From JAIQFR01 sp041494445 (GTDB taxonomy: Bacteria; Acidobacteriota; Polarisedimenticolia; Polarisedimenticolales; JAIQFR01): a stretch of 39,346 nucleotides of DNA. Where the stretch lies: NCBI GenBank assembly GCA_041494445.1, contig JBGQAU010000021.1, positions 1 through 39,346 on the forward strand, in the 5' to 3' direction. Positions 25,130 through 33,370 of this stretch are shown here, piece after piece. Position 1 is the stretch's first letter. Each line of letters begins with the position of its first letter. A program made the position numbers and the translations under genes. Under the pieces are notes generated by a model, which was given only the letters and a program-made list of their open reading frames with translations, made no database searches and was not told the origin of the DNA.

Positions 25130-25550
25130 TCACGATGACGATGTCTTGCTCGAAGTGATCCCGGGTGGCGACGGTGATTTCCGCGCCGTCCACGCCGTCC
25201 TTGCCGAACGACTCGAGGGTGTAGTTCCCCAGGGCGTCGCGAGAATAGCCGTACGGGTTCCCCCAGGCGTCTTTGATCGGCATCACGCTGGTCTGGTAAG
25301 GGATCAGGACCGCGTGAAGGCCCGTGATTCCCCCCGCGTCCGACGGAAGGAACCCGTGATCGACGCCGTAGACCTCGATCCCCTTCGAGATGGTCCGCAT
25401 GTCCGCCATGGTAGCCCGTTGCTTCGATTTGTCCAGGGCATTCATGAGGGCCACGATCCCGATGGTGACCACGATGGCCAGGATCACCAGGGCCACCAGC
25501 AGCTCGACCAGCGTGAATCCCCGCTCTCGTCCGCTGCCTTGCGGACTCAT
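25101..25550 (-). CDS. Type IV pilin / GspG-like pseudopilin
   Basis: A 149-residue prepilin. A short basic leader (MSPQGSGRERG) ends in Gly, followed by the cleavage-site motif FTLVELLVALVILAIVV with Glu5 of the mature protein, and a long hydrophobic helix. The globular part has DAWGNPYGYS and SFGKDGVDG, both typical of GspG major pseudopilins, where the loop near the C-terminus binds calcium. The leader peptidase (PilD) would cut after Gly and methylate Phe1. The ATG at 25550 was chosen because the leader then has usual length (11 residues). It lies 164 bp after pilR; no -24/-12 sigma54 site was evident by eye. It is the only pilin-like gene in the window. Confidence 0.92.
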   Translation of the reverse strand: MSPQGSGRERGFTLVELLVALVILAIVVTIGIVALMNALDKSKQRATMADMRTISKGIEVYGVDHGFLPSDAGGITGLHAVLIPYQTSVMPIKDAWGNPYGYSRDALGNYTLESFGKDGVDGAEITVATRDHFEQDIVIVNGQFVGAPQ

Positions 25551-25714
25551 CCGGGATCTCGAGCCGCACCTCGCCGTAATTCCTGTCCGTTTCGCGAACG
25601 GCGCATCGCGCGGCGTGACGGTAGTCTCAAGCCCTCCGCCGCGAGCCCCCTTGCGCCGGCCGTCCGACTTGCCACCGATCGTCGCCCTCGAGGCGATCGA
25701 GTTGACACTGCGCG

Positions 25715-27202
25715 TCAATCCGACGAATTCCCGGCCTGGACTCCCCACGCCTCGCTCACGACCGGCTCGAGCACCGCGTCGGCGCTCTGCGCCGGGTCCC
25801 GCGCGGTGAGACCGTACTTCTTCCCGAAGTAGCGGAACGACCGGAAGGTCATTCCGAGCATCTCCGCCGCCCTCGTCTGCACGCTGCCGCTCCGCTCCAT
25901 CGCCTCGATCATGAACCGCCGACGCAGCTCCTCCAGGTGCGGCTCGAGCTCGATGCCCGACTCCGGCAACACGATGTCCACCTCGCCGCGGTGTAACTTC
26001 CCGCTCCTCACCTCCCTGGGGAGGCTCTCGGGCACGATCATGTCGCTGGTTTCGAGGGCCACGGCGCGCTCGAGCACGTTCTCCAACTCGCGCACGTTCC
26101 CGGGCCACTGGTACGACTCGAGACACTCCATGGCCGCCTTCGAGATCGCCGACACCTCCTTGCCCATCTGCCGCGTGCACTTCTGGAGGAAATGCTCGGC
26201 GAGATCCGGAATGTCCTCCGGCTTCTCCCGGAGCGCGGGCATACGGATCGGGATGACGTTGATCCGGTAGAAGAGATCCTCGCGGAACCGCTTCTCCCGG
26301 ACCATCCTCTCCAGGTCCTGGTTCGTGGCCGTGATGACCCGGACGTCGACGTCGATCTCCTCGGTCCCGCCCACGCGGCGGATCCTGCGCTCCTGCAGGA
26401 CCCGGAGGAGCTTGATCTGCATCGCGGGCGAGGTCTCGCCGATCTCGTCCAGGAAGATCGTCCCGGCGTTCGCGACCTCGAACAGTCCCTTCTTGCTCGC
26501 CGTGGCTCCGGTGAACGACCCCCTCATGTGACCGAACAGCTCGCTCTCGAGCAGCTCGTCGGGAAGAGCGCCGCAGTTGATGGACACGAACGCGCCGTCC
26601 TTGCGTCCGGAGTTGTAGTGGATCGCGCGAGCGACCAGCTCTTTCCCGGTCCCCGACTCGCCCGAGATCATGATGGTGCTGCCGGTCGTGGCAACGCGCT
26701 CGATGAGGTCGAAGATCGCCCTCATCTTCGAGCTCTTCCCCACGAGGCCGTCGAAGCGGTACTTCGCCTGGAGCTCGGCACGCAGCCCCCGGTTCTGGAC
26801 CCTGAGCGCCTCGTTCTCCGCGGCGAGCCGCTTCTGCTCCATGGTCTTGCGGACGACCGCCTTCACCTCGTCCAGGTCGAACGGCTTCTCGACGTAGTAC
26901 AGGGCGCCCTCGTTGAGCGCTTCGATGGCGGTCTCCTTGGAGCCGTAGGCGGTCATCAGGATGACCGCGGTCTCAGGCCCGCCCTTCCGGACGTGACGCA
27001 GCAGATCGAGCCCGGACATCCCCGGCATGGAGATGTCGCTGATCACCAGATCGAAGCCCTCCTCGCGGTCGGACTCCATGCGGTCGCGCGCCTTGAGCCC
27101 CGAGTCGGCGGCCTCCACCGCGTACCCCTCCTCGCGCAGCATCAGCGTGAGGAGGTCCCGCATGCTCTTCTCGTCCTCCACCACCAGGATCCTGTTCAAC
27201 AC
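25715..27202 (-). CDS. pilR: PilR-like sigma54-dependent response regulator
   Basis: A 495-residue NtrC-family activator. The receiver domain (1-120) has acidic pocket residues near 10-11, phospho-acceptor Asp56 (ISDISMP) and Lys107 (VEKPF). The AAA+ domain has Walker A GESGTGKE at 181-188, the sigma54-contact loop GSFTGA at 228-233 (the usual motif is GAFTGA), Walker B FLDEIGE, and YQWPGNVRELENV. A Fis-type helix-turn-helix (TRAAEMLGMTFRSFRYFGKKYGL) lies near the C-terminus. The GTG at 27202 overlaps pilS by 7 bp; a TTG at 27199 with a TTGA overlap is equally possible. Together with PilS it should control pilin expression. Confidence 0.94.
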   Translation of the reverse strand: MLNRILVVEDEKSMRDLLTLMLREEGYAVEAADSGLKARDRMESDREEGFDLVISDISMPGMSGLDLLRHVRKGGPETAVILMTAYGSKETAIEALNEGALYYVEKPFDLDEVKAVVRKTMEQKRLAAENEALRVQNRGLRAELQAKYRFDGLVGKSSKMRAIFDLIERVATTGSTIMISGESGTGKELVARAIHYNSGRKDGAFVSINCGALPDELLESELFGHMRGSFTGATASKKGLFEVANAGTIFLDEIGETSPAMQIKLLRVLQERRIRRVGGTEEIDVDVRVITATNQDLERMVREKRFREDLFYRINVIPIRMPALREKPEDIPDLAEHFLQKCTRQMGKEVSAISKAAMECLESYQWPGNVRELENVLERAVALETSDMIVPESLPREVRSGKLHRGEVDIVLPESGIELEPHLEELRRRFMIEAMERSGSVQTRAAEMLGMTFRSFRYFGKKYGLTARDPAQSADAVLEPVVSEAWGVQAGNSSD

Positions 27203-28887
27203 CTCGCTCCTTCCGCGCAGGCCAGTTCGTCCTCCGCGGCGCGCGCCGCCTCGACCCTCGTCGAGCGGACCGGCAGGAGGATTCTCACTCGCGTCCCTTT
27301 CCCCGGCCGGCTTTCCACCGCGATGCGACCTCCGTGCTCCTCCACGAGCCGATACACGATGGCGGCGCCGAGACCGGTCCCCTCCTCGAAGAGGCTGTGG
27401 AACGGCTGGAAGTAAGCGGCGACTTCCTTGTCGTCCATCCCCACCCCCTCGTCAACGAACAGAATCTCCACTTGCCCCGATTCCTCAAGCGGCGCCACCG
27501 CGAGAGTCAGCGTGCCGCCCTCCGGCATCGCCTTGAGGGCGTTGGTGGCCAGGTTCCAGAACACCTGCTTCATCCGGTTGGGATCGACCTCGCACCAGAC
27601 CCGCTCGGACGCCCAGCGGGTTTCGACGCGATGCGCCCGGCCGAATTCGAGGCTCTTACGCAGGAGCTTGAGCTGGTCGTCCAGCAGCCGCACCAGGTCG
27701 CACCGCTCCGGCGCGAACGTCCCGGGACGGGCGAAAGTCAGGAAGTCGCGGATCGCGCGGTCGAGCCTCTGGGACTCCCGGAGAATGATGTCCATCAGGT
27801 CCCGGGTCTCGCCATCCGGATCGAGGCGCCCCCTCAAGTACTGCACGGCGCCGCTGATCGCCGCCAGAGGGTTGCGGAGCTCGTGGGCCATCCCCGCGGC
27901 CATCTCGCCCAGTGCGGCCATGCGCTCCTTGAGGCGGACCTCCTGCTCGAGGGCCTGGATCTCGGTGAGGTCCTGGAAGATAAAGATGTAGCCCAAGGGG
28001 CTGCCCGCCCGGTCGTGGAGGTTGGAGACGGCGATCCCCAGGAAGATCCCCCGCCCGTCCGGCGTGTCGAAGTGACGCTCGAAGCGGTAACGCCGGTTCG
28101 CCAGCAGGAGCTTTCGGATCGCCTTGAGGAAGTCCGGGCCCTCGCCGATCCAGTCGCCGAAGGACCGGCCCACGACCTGGCCGGGGGAACACGACGTGAT
28201 CTCGGACGCCCCCCGGTTCATGAAGTTGATCCGGCCCTCGAGATCGGTGGTCACGAGCCCGCTGTTGATGGACTCGATGATGTTCTCGTTCAGCGCCTGG
28301 AGACGGGCCACGGCGCCCCGGCGCTCCGCGAGCTCGCTCCCCTGGGCGCGCAGCCGCTCCGACAGGTAGCTCGCGAGGAGAGCGACCGCCACGAACGCGA
28401 CCAGGTGGACCACCAGGAAGTAGCCGGCACGCCCGGGCTCGCGGGGAACGGGGGCGAGGACGCCCCACGGAACCCACGAGAAGCCGAACAGGACCAGCGA
28501 CGCGTACATCGTGCAGCACACGCCGGCGAACGCCATCCCGCCCCGGCGGTAGAGCAGCATGGAGGCCACGATGATCGGGAGCAGGTACAGGAACGACATG
28601 GGGCTGTCGATCCCGCCCGTGATCCGGACGAATCCGGTGACGACGAGGCTGTCTCCGGCGAGCTGCAGGTAGAGGAAGGAGGCCCGGCCCTTGAGCCACC
28701 AGTCCAAGGCCGCGTACAGCAGCACCATGCCGTAGGCGACCGCCGACAGGCCGAACAGCGGCCTCAGGGTCTCACCCGGGCGGAGCAGCAACTCGATGGC
28801 GAAGGCCGAGATCAGGATAGTCGTGACCGTGACGACCCTCAGGATCATCAGCCAACGAAGCTGTCGTTCGATCTCGTCTCGGTCCAT
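27196..28887 (-). CDS. pilS: PilS-like membrane sensor histidine kinase
   Basis: A 563-residue kinase. Six hydrophobic helices occupy about 12-175, followed by a PAS domain (about 195-310), a HisKA helix with phospho-acceptor His335 (MAHELRNPLAAI), and an HATPase domain with NLATNALKAMPEGG (N box), VDEGVGMDD (G1) and GTGLGAAIV (G2). Membrane layout and PAS position match PilS of type IV pilus systems, where the pilin in the membrane is a sensed signal. The ATG lies 46 bp after pilC with GGAG just upstream. The substrate regulator PilR follows with overlapping ends. Confidence 0.93.
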   Translation of the reverse strand: MDRDEIERQLRWLMILRVVTVTTILISAFAIELLLRPGETLRPLFGLSAVAYGMVLLYAALDWWLKGRASFLYLQLAGDSLVVTGFVRITGGIDSPMSFLYLLPIIVASMLLYRRGGMAFAGVCCTMYASLVLFGFSWVPWGVLAPVPREPGRAGYFLVVHLVAFVAVALLASYLSERLRAQGSELAERRGAVARLQALNENIIESINSGLVTTDLEGRINFMNRGASEITSCSPGQVVGRSFGDWIGEGPDFLKAIRKLLLANRRYRFERHFDTPDGRGIFLGIAVSNLHDRAGSPLGYIFIFQDLTEIQALEQEVRLKERMAALGEMAAGMAHELRNPLAAISGAVQYLRGRLDPDGETRDLMDIILRESQRLDRAIRDFLTFARPGTFAPERCDLVRLLDDQLKLLRKSLEFGRAHRVETRWASERVWCEVDPNRMKQVFWNLATNALKAMPEGGTLTLAVAPLEESGQVEILFVDEGVGMDDKEVAAYFQPFHSLFEEGTGLGAAIVYRLVEEHGGRIAVESRPGKGTRVRILLPVRSTRVEAARAAEDELACAEGARC

Positions 28888-28933
28888 CGCTCCGCCGGTC
28901 TGCCGCGCGCCCGGGTTCGGCCCCCGATCGGCC

Positions 28934-30136
28934 TCAACCGATCTTCGAGATCAGGGAGAACATCGGCATGTACATCGAGATCACGATCCCGCCGATGACG
29001 ATTCCGAGGAACATGATCATGATGGGCTCGAGGAGAGCCAGGAGATTCGCGGTGGCTTCGTCCACTTCGTCCTCGTAGAAGTCCGCGATCTTGTTGAGCA
29101 TGGTCTCCAAGGCGCCCGTCTGCTCGCCCACCGCCACCATCTGAACCACCATGGGGGGAAACACGTCGGTGGCCTTCAGCGGCTCCGAAATCGTTTTCCC
29201 CTCCTCGATGCTCTTCCGCGTGGCCATGATCGCGTCCTCGACCACGGCGTTTCCCGCGGTCCGCGCGGTGATGGCCAGTCCCTCCAGGATCGGGACCCCG
29301 GAGGAGACCAGGGTGCCGAGGGTCCGGCAGAACCGCGCCACCGCGATCTTGCGGAGCACCTGCCCCAGCACCGGGGCCTTCAGCAGCAACCCGTCCAGCA
29401 CCCGGCGCCCCCTGTAGGTCTTGTGGTAGCGGTTCAGAGCGAAGATCCCGAGGCCGATGGCGGCGAAGACGAGCCACCACCACGCGCCGATGAAGTGCGA
29501 CGCCGCGATCGTGATCCGCGTCGGCAGCGGGAGCTGCGCTCCCAGCCCTTCGAAAAGGGTGGCGAAGGTCGGGATCACCTTCCAGAGGATGATCCAGACG
29601 ACGCCGATCGCGATGAGGATGACGGCCACCGGGTAGACCATGGCCGAGCGGACCGCCGCGCGCAGCTTGACGATCTTCTCGATGTACTGGGAGAGCCGCT
29701 GGAGGATCGTGTCGAGGATACCCCCCGATTCTCCTGCGGCCACCATGTTCGCATAGAGGTCGTCGAAAGCCTTCGGGTGCTTCCGGAGGGCGTCCGCCAG
29801 AGTCGAGCCCGATTCCACGTCCTGGCGAACCTGGAACAGGATCTTCTGGAACGTCCGGTTCTCCTGCTGCGAGCCCAGGATCTCGAGGCACTGGACCAGC
29901 GGCAGTCCGGCGTCGATCATCACCGAGAACTGCCGGGTGAAGATCGCGATCTCCTTCCGGCTGATGCCGCCGCCGAACTTCGGGAGCGCGAACTCCTTCC
30001 CTTTCTCCGTGACCGCGCTGACCATGATCTGTTGCTTGCGCAGCGCGGCGACCACGGCGTCCTTGGTGTCGGCCACCAGAACCCCTTCCTGGATCTTGCC
30101 GGCCCGCGTCTTTCCCTTCCAGGAGTAGTTGGGCAT
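28934..30136 (-). CDS. pilC: Type IV pilus inner-membrane platform protein PilC
   Basis: A 400-residue T2SF-family protein. After an N-terminal domain (YSWKGKTRAGKIQEG), two homologous cytoplasmic T2SF domains start near IFTRQFSVMIDAGLPL (about 66) and ARFCRTLGTLVSSGVPI (about 267). Hydrophobic segments flank them, and the C-terminus is LLALLEPIMIMFLGIVIG. It forms the platform that PilB and PilT turn or push. An ATG with GGAGG 9 nt upstream lies 25 bp after pilT. Confidence 0.95.
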   Translation of the reverse strand: MPNYSWKGKTRAGKIQEGVLVADTKDAVVAALRKQQIMVSAVTEKGKEFALPKFGGGISRKEIAIFTRQFSVMIDAGLPLVQCLEILGSQQENRTFQKILFQVRQDVESGSTLADALRKHPKAFDDLYANMVAAGESGGILDTILQRLSQYIEKIVKLRAAVRSAMVYPVAVILIAIGVVWIILWKVIPTFATLFEGLGAQLPLPTRITIAASHFIGAWWWLVFAAIGLGIFALNRYHKTYRGRRVLDGLLLKAPVLGQVLRKIAVARFCRTLGTLVSSGVPILEGLAITARTAGNAVVEDAIMATRKSIEEGKTISEPLKATDVFPPMVVQMVAVGEQTGALETMLNKIADFYEDEVDEATANLLALLEPIMIMFLGIVIGGIVISMYMPMFSLISKIG

Positions 30137-30161
30137 CTTCGGTCCCTCCTCGAGCGCGGCT

Positions 30162-31295
30162 TCAGCGCCGCGCAGCCGGCGCGCGCTGGGCGCCGGCGGC
30201 GACGGTCGTGGGGGCGTAGATGAGTCCCGCGCCCCGGTTGATCATCTCCTGCAGCTCGTCCGGGTTGGAGCTCATGGAGAGCGCCAGCTGCAGGGTGATC
30301 TGCTTCTTGAAGTGGAGGCTGGCCAGGGCCTGATTGAAAGTCTGCATCCCGAAGTGCGCCTGGCCGGTCTGCATCGCGGAGTAGATCTGGTGGACCTTGT
30401 CCTCCCGGATCAGGTTCCGGATGGCCGAGTTGGGTATCAGGATCTCCATGGCCAGCACGCGTCCGTGGCCGTTGCCACGCGGAAGCAGCGACTGGCACAT
30501 GATCCCCTCCAGCACGAACGAGAGCTGGGCGCGGATCTGCGACTGCTGGTGCGCGGGGAAGACGTCGATGATCCGATTGATCGTCTGGGCGGCCGAGTTG
30601 GTGTGCAGGGTCGCGAAGGTGAGGTGGCCGGTCTCCGCGATGCGCAGCGCGGACTCGATCGTCTCCAGGTCGCGCATCTCCCCGATGAGCACCACGTCGG
30701 GGTCCTGCCGGAGGACCGAGCGCAGGGCGTTGGCGAAGGAGTGGGTATCCGCGTGCAGCTCCCGCTGGTTGATGAGGCACTTCTTGTGGGAGTGGAGATA
30801 CTCGATCGGGTCCTCGATGGTCACGATGTGCTCGTGCCGCTCGCTGTTGACCTTGTCCAGCATCGCCGCCAGCGTCGTGGACTTCCCCGAGCCGGTGGGA
30901 CCGGTGACCAGGATGAGCCCTCGGGGCTTCTCGCAGAGGGTGGACACCACGTCGGCCAGCCCCAGCTCCTTGAAGGTCCTCATCTCCCAGGGGATGGTTC
31001 GGAATGCCCCCGCCACCGCGCCACGCTGGAAGAACACGTTGGCGCGGAACCGCGCGAGCCCCTTCACGCCGAACGAGAAATCCAGCTCCAGGGTCTCCTC
31101 GAGCCGGTGCTTCTGGTTGTCCGTGAGCACGCTGTAGACCAGCTGCTTCGTCTCCGAGGCCGTGAGCGGGGGAAGTTGCAGCGGGACGATCTTCCCGTCG
31201 ATCCGTATCTGCGGGGGGGAGTTCGTGGTGATGTGCAGGTCGGTCCCACCCTGGTCCACCAGGGTCTTGAGCAGCTGGTGCATCGTGACGCCCAT
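30162..31295 (-). CDS. pilT: Type IV pilus retraction ATPase PilT
   Basis: A 377-residue secretion ATPase. Walker A is GPTGSGKST at 132-140, the Asp box TIEDPIEY is at about 159-166, Walker B VVLIGEMRD at 201-209 with Glu206, and the His box HLTFATLHT near 224-232. AIRNLIRED at 291-299 is the PilT-specific motif needed for retraction. No N-terminal c-di-GMP domain is present, unlike PilB. The last about 20 residues are Ala/Arg-rich. GGAGG stands 4 nt before the ATG. It disassembles pili to power twitching. Confidence 0.96.
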   Translation of the reverse strand: MGVTMHQLLKTLVDQGGTDLHITTNSPPQIRIDGKIVPLQLPPLTASETKQLVYSVLTDNQKHRLEETLELDFSFGVKGLARFRANVFFQRGAVAGAFRTIPWEMRTFKELGLADVVSTLCEKPRGLILVTGPTGSGKSTTLAAMLDKVNSERHEHIVTIEDPIEYLHSHKKCLINQRELHADTHSFANALRSVLRQDPDVVLIGEMRDLETIESALRIAETGHLTFATLHTNSAAQTINRIIDVFPAHQQSQIRAQLSFVLEGIMCQSLLPRGNGHGRVLAMEILIPNSAIRNLIREDKVHQIYSAMQTGQAHFGMQTFNQALASLHFKKQITLQLALSMSSNPDELQEMINRGAGLIYAPTTVAAGAQRAPAARR

Positions 31296-31346
31296 GACAC
31301 CTCCTCGGGAGCGACGACCGCCGGCGCGCCGCGGCTCGCCGGATCG

Positions 31347-33062
31347 CTAGAGCACGGTCTCCCGGACGACTTCCTCGACGGTGGTCTGGCCCCCGCGCAG
31401 CTTCTGCAGGCCGGAGGCGCGCAGGGAGAGCATCCCCTCGTCGATCGCCTTCCGCTTCAGCTCCATGGCCGACGCCCCGGAGAGGATGAGCTCGCGGATC
31501 TCGTCCGTGATCTCCATGACCTCGAAGAGGCCGAGACGACCCCGGTAGCCGGTGTTGTTGCAATTGGCGCAGCCGCGCCCCTTGTACAGCTTCAGTTGGG
31601 GCGCCTCCTCGGCGGAGAACCCGACGTCCGCCAGAGCCTGGGCGGGCATGTGGATCTCGTCCTTGCACTCCTTGCAGATCCGCCGCACGAGGCGCTGGGC
31701 GCAGATCAGGTTGACCGACGTGGCCACGAGGAACGGCTCGATCCCCATGTTCATCAGCCGGTTGATGGTCGAGGGCGCATCGTTGGTGTGCAGGGTGGAC
31801 AGAACCAGGTGGCCGGTGAGCGCCGCCTTCACTGCGATCTCGGCGGTCTCGAAGTCGCGGACCTCGCCCACGAGGATGATGTTCGGGTCCTGCCGAAGGA
31901 ACGAGCGCAGCGCCGTGGCGAAGTTCAGGCCGATCTGCTCCTTCATCTGCACCTGGTTGATCCCGTGCAGATTGAACTCCACCGGGTCCTCCGCGGTAAG
32001 GATGTTGGTCTCCGGCGTGTTGACCCGGGCGATGGACGAGTAGAGGGTGTTGGTCTTCCCGGAGCCGGTGGGACCGGTCACCAGGACCATCCCGTACGGC
32101 TTCAGAATCGACCGCTCGAACTTCAGCAGGGACTCCGGCTCGAAGCCGAGCCGAGTCATGTCCAGCACCAGATTGTCCTTGTCGAGGAGCCGGAGCACGA
32201 TCTTCTCCCCGAAGAGCGTGGGGAGCACCGAAACCCGGTAGTCCATCTCCTTGGTCTTCCCCTGGAGCTTCATCTTGATCTTGATGCGCCCGTCCTGGGG
32301 CAACCGCTTCTCGGAAATGTCCAGTTTCGCCATGATCTTGAGCCGGCTCGTGATGGCGTCCTTGAGCTTGAGCGGTGGGTGCATGATCTCGTACAGGACG
32401 CCGTCGATCCGGAACCGGACCCTGAAGTCCTTCTCGTAGGGCTCGATGTGGATGTCCGACGCGGTCTTCTTGATCGAGTCCGTGAGAATGATGTTCACCA
32501 GCCGGACGACCGGAGCCTCCTCGGTCGCCGCCTCGAGCTGGTGGACGTCGATCTCCTCCTCGTCCTCCAGCAGCTCGAGCGCCTCGGCCTCCGCCTCGGC
32601 CATCTCGTCCATCACCTTCTTGAGCTCGAGGGCATGGGTCGAGCCGTAATACTTCTCGATCGCCTCGCGGATCGCGATCTCGCTGGCCACCACCGGCTCG
32701 ACCGTGTATCCCGTCATGAACCGGATGTCGTCCATGGCGAAGACGTTGGTCGGGTCCGCCATCGCGATGGTTAGCGTGGCCCCCGTTCGATTGACGGGAA
32801 GGACGAGGTACTTCTGCGCCACTTCGGAAGGGATCAGGGTGATCACCGAATCGTCGATTTCGAAGTGCCGGAGGTTGATCGACGGGACGCCGTACTGCTC
32901 GGAGAGCAGCTGCGTGATCTCATCTTCCTTGACGTATCCCAGCTTGACGAGGTTGTAGCCGAGCTTCCCCCCGTTCTTCTTCTGGGCCTCGAGCGCCTCT
33001 TGAAGCCGGTCCTGGGTGATGAGGCCCGCTTTGAGGAGCATTTCTCCCAGCTTGACCGCCAT
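31347..33062 (-). CDS. pilB: Type IV pilus extension ATPase PilB with MshEN-type N-terminal domain
   Basis: A 571-residue GspE/PilB ATPase. Residues 4-56 hold two 24-residue repeats starting KLG (KLGEMLLKAG and KLGYNLVKLG) with a 5-residue spacer, the layout of the MshEN c-di-GMP-binding domain. An acidic linker fills about 150-182 (ELLEDEEEIDV). The motor has SDIHIEP at 202-208, Walker A GPTGSGKT at 330-337, Asp box AEDPVEF, Walker B IILVGEVRD with Glu400, and a zinc tetrad Cys463, Cys466, Cys498 and Cys501. It drives pilus assembly from the cytoplasm. It is first in its operon, behind the promoter at 33180-33208. Confidence 0.96.
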   Translation of the reverse strand: MAVKLGEMLLKAGLITQDRLQEALEAQKKNGGKLGYNLVKLGYVKEDEITQLLSEQYGVPSINLRHFEIDDSVITLIPSEVAQKYLVLPVNRTGATLTIAMADPTNVFAMDDIRFMTGYTVEPVVASEIAIREAIEKYYGSTHALELKKVMDEMAEAEAEALELLEDEEEIDVHQLEAATEEAPVVRLVNIILTDSIKKTASDIHIEPYEKDFRVRFRIDGVLYEIMHPPLKLKDAITSRLKIMAKLDISEKRLPQDGRIKIKMKLQGKTKEMDYRVSVLPTLFGEKIVLRLLDKDNLVLDMTRLGFEPESLLKFERSILKPYGMVLVTGPTGSGKTNTLYSSIARVNTPETNILTAEDPVEFNLHGINQVQMKEQIGLNFATALRSFLRQDPNIILVGEVRDFETAEIAVKAALTGHLVLSTLHTNDAPSTINRLMNMGIEPFLVATSVNLICAQRLVRRICKECKDEIHMPAQALADVGFSAEEAPQLKLYKGRGCANCNNTGYRGRLGLFEVMEITDEIRELILSGASAMELKRKAIDEGMLSLRASGLQKLRGGQTTVEEVVRETVL

Positions 33063-33370
33063 CGACTCTCAGGCCCCCATGAAGCCGCGCCGAGCGCGCG
33101 TCATCGAATACTCAATATCCAGCACATGAATAGGCCATATCACCAACGCACATCTCGACTTCCGACCGAAGTCATCCCGAATGTAGGTTCCGTGAAAATT
33201 ATTGTCAAGCAAACCGCCGAGGTGACAAAAACCAACACTTACAGGCGTTTTTCAGCGATCTTCTGCGGATTCCGGGATATCCGTCGGGAGCAGGAACTCG
33301 GGATCTCGCCGGTCGGAGGGCTACCGCTCGGATCGCCGCCGGAGCCGGATCTGCGGGAGGGACGGACGCA
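33063..33370. other. Intergenic region between accC and pilB, AT-rich core
   Basis: This is the longest gene-free stretch and the least GC-rich part of the window, especially about 33095-33260. It holds the pilB promoter (33180-33208) and a leader of roughly 110 nt before pilB. No clear terminator for accC is visible: there are G/C-rich segments near 33310-33360 but no stem followed by a T-run. I see no known riboswitch pattern and no convincing -24/-12 site. Confidence 0.6.
33180..33208 (-). promoter_or_regulatory. Sigma70-type promoter upstream of pilB
   Basis: On the minus strand a perfect TTGACA (33208-33203) is separated by exactly 17 bp from TACATT (33185-33180), a 4/6 match to the -10 consensus. 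The predicted start is near 33173, giving a 5' leader of about 110 nt before the pilB ATG. It would drive pilB-pilT-pilC-pilS-pilR and possibly the pilin and downstream genes. Confidence 0.7.

Noticed and set aside
25702..25718. TTGACA on the plus strand and the inverted repeat TTGAC-7-GTCAA at the end of pilR
   Set aside because: No plus-strand gene follows and no -10 box is spaced correctly. The repeat spans the pilR stop codon and its arms are only 5 bp.
25101..26180. A 359-residue protein with pilin domain at its C-terminus
   Set aside because: The N-terminal 210 residues overlap the 3' part of pilR and lack any pilin feature; the prepilin leader fixes the start at 25550.
30129..32774. 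An 881-codon open frame on the plus strand across pilT and pilB
   Set aside because: It is antisense to well-conserved ATPase genes. Long antisense frames are expected in very GC-rich coding DNA, and the translation has no recognisable domain. The same holds for long plus-strand frames at 1151-2923, 13364-15580, 17948-20533 and 22850-25138.
33063..33173. A riboswitch, in particular a c-di-GMP type, in the pilB leader
   Set aside because: The leader lacks the conserved core segments of known c-di-GMP riboswitches. The idea was attractive only because of the MshEN domain in PilB.
33300..33370. Terminator for accC
   Set aside because: GC-rich segments are present but no stable stem followed by a T-run could be drawn.
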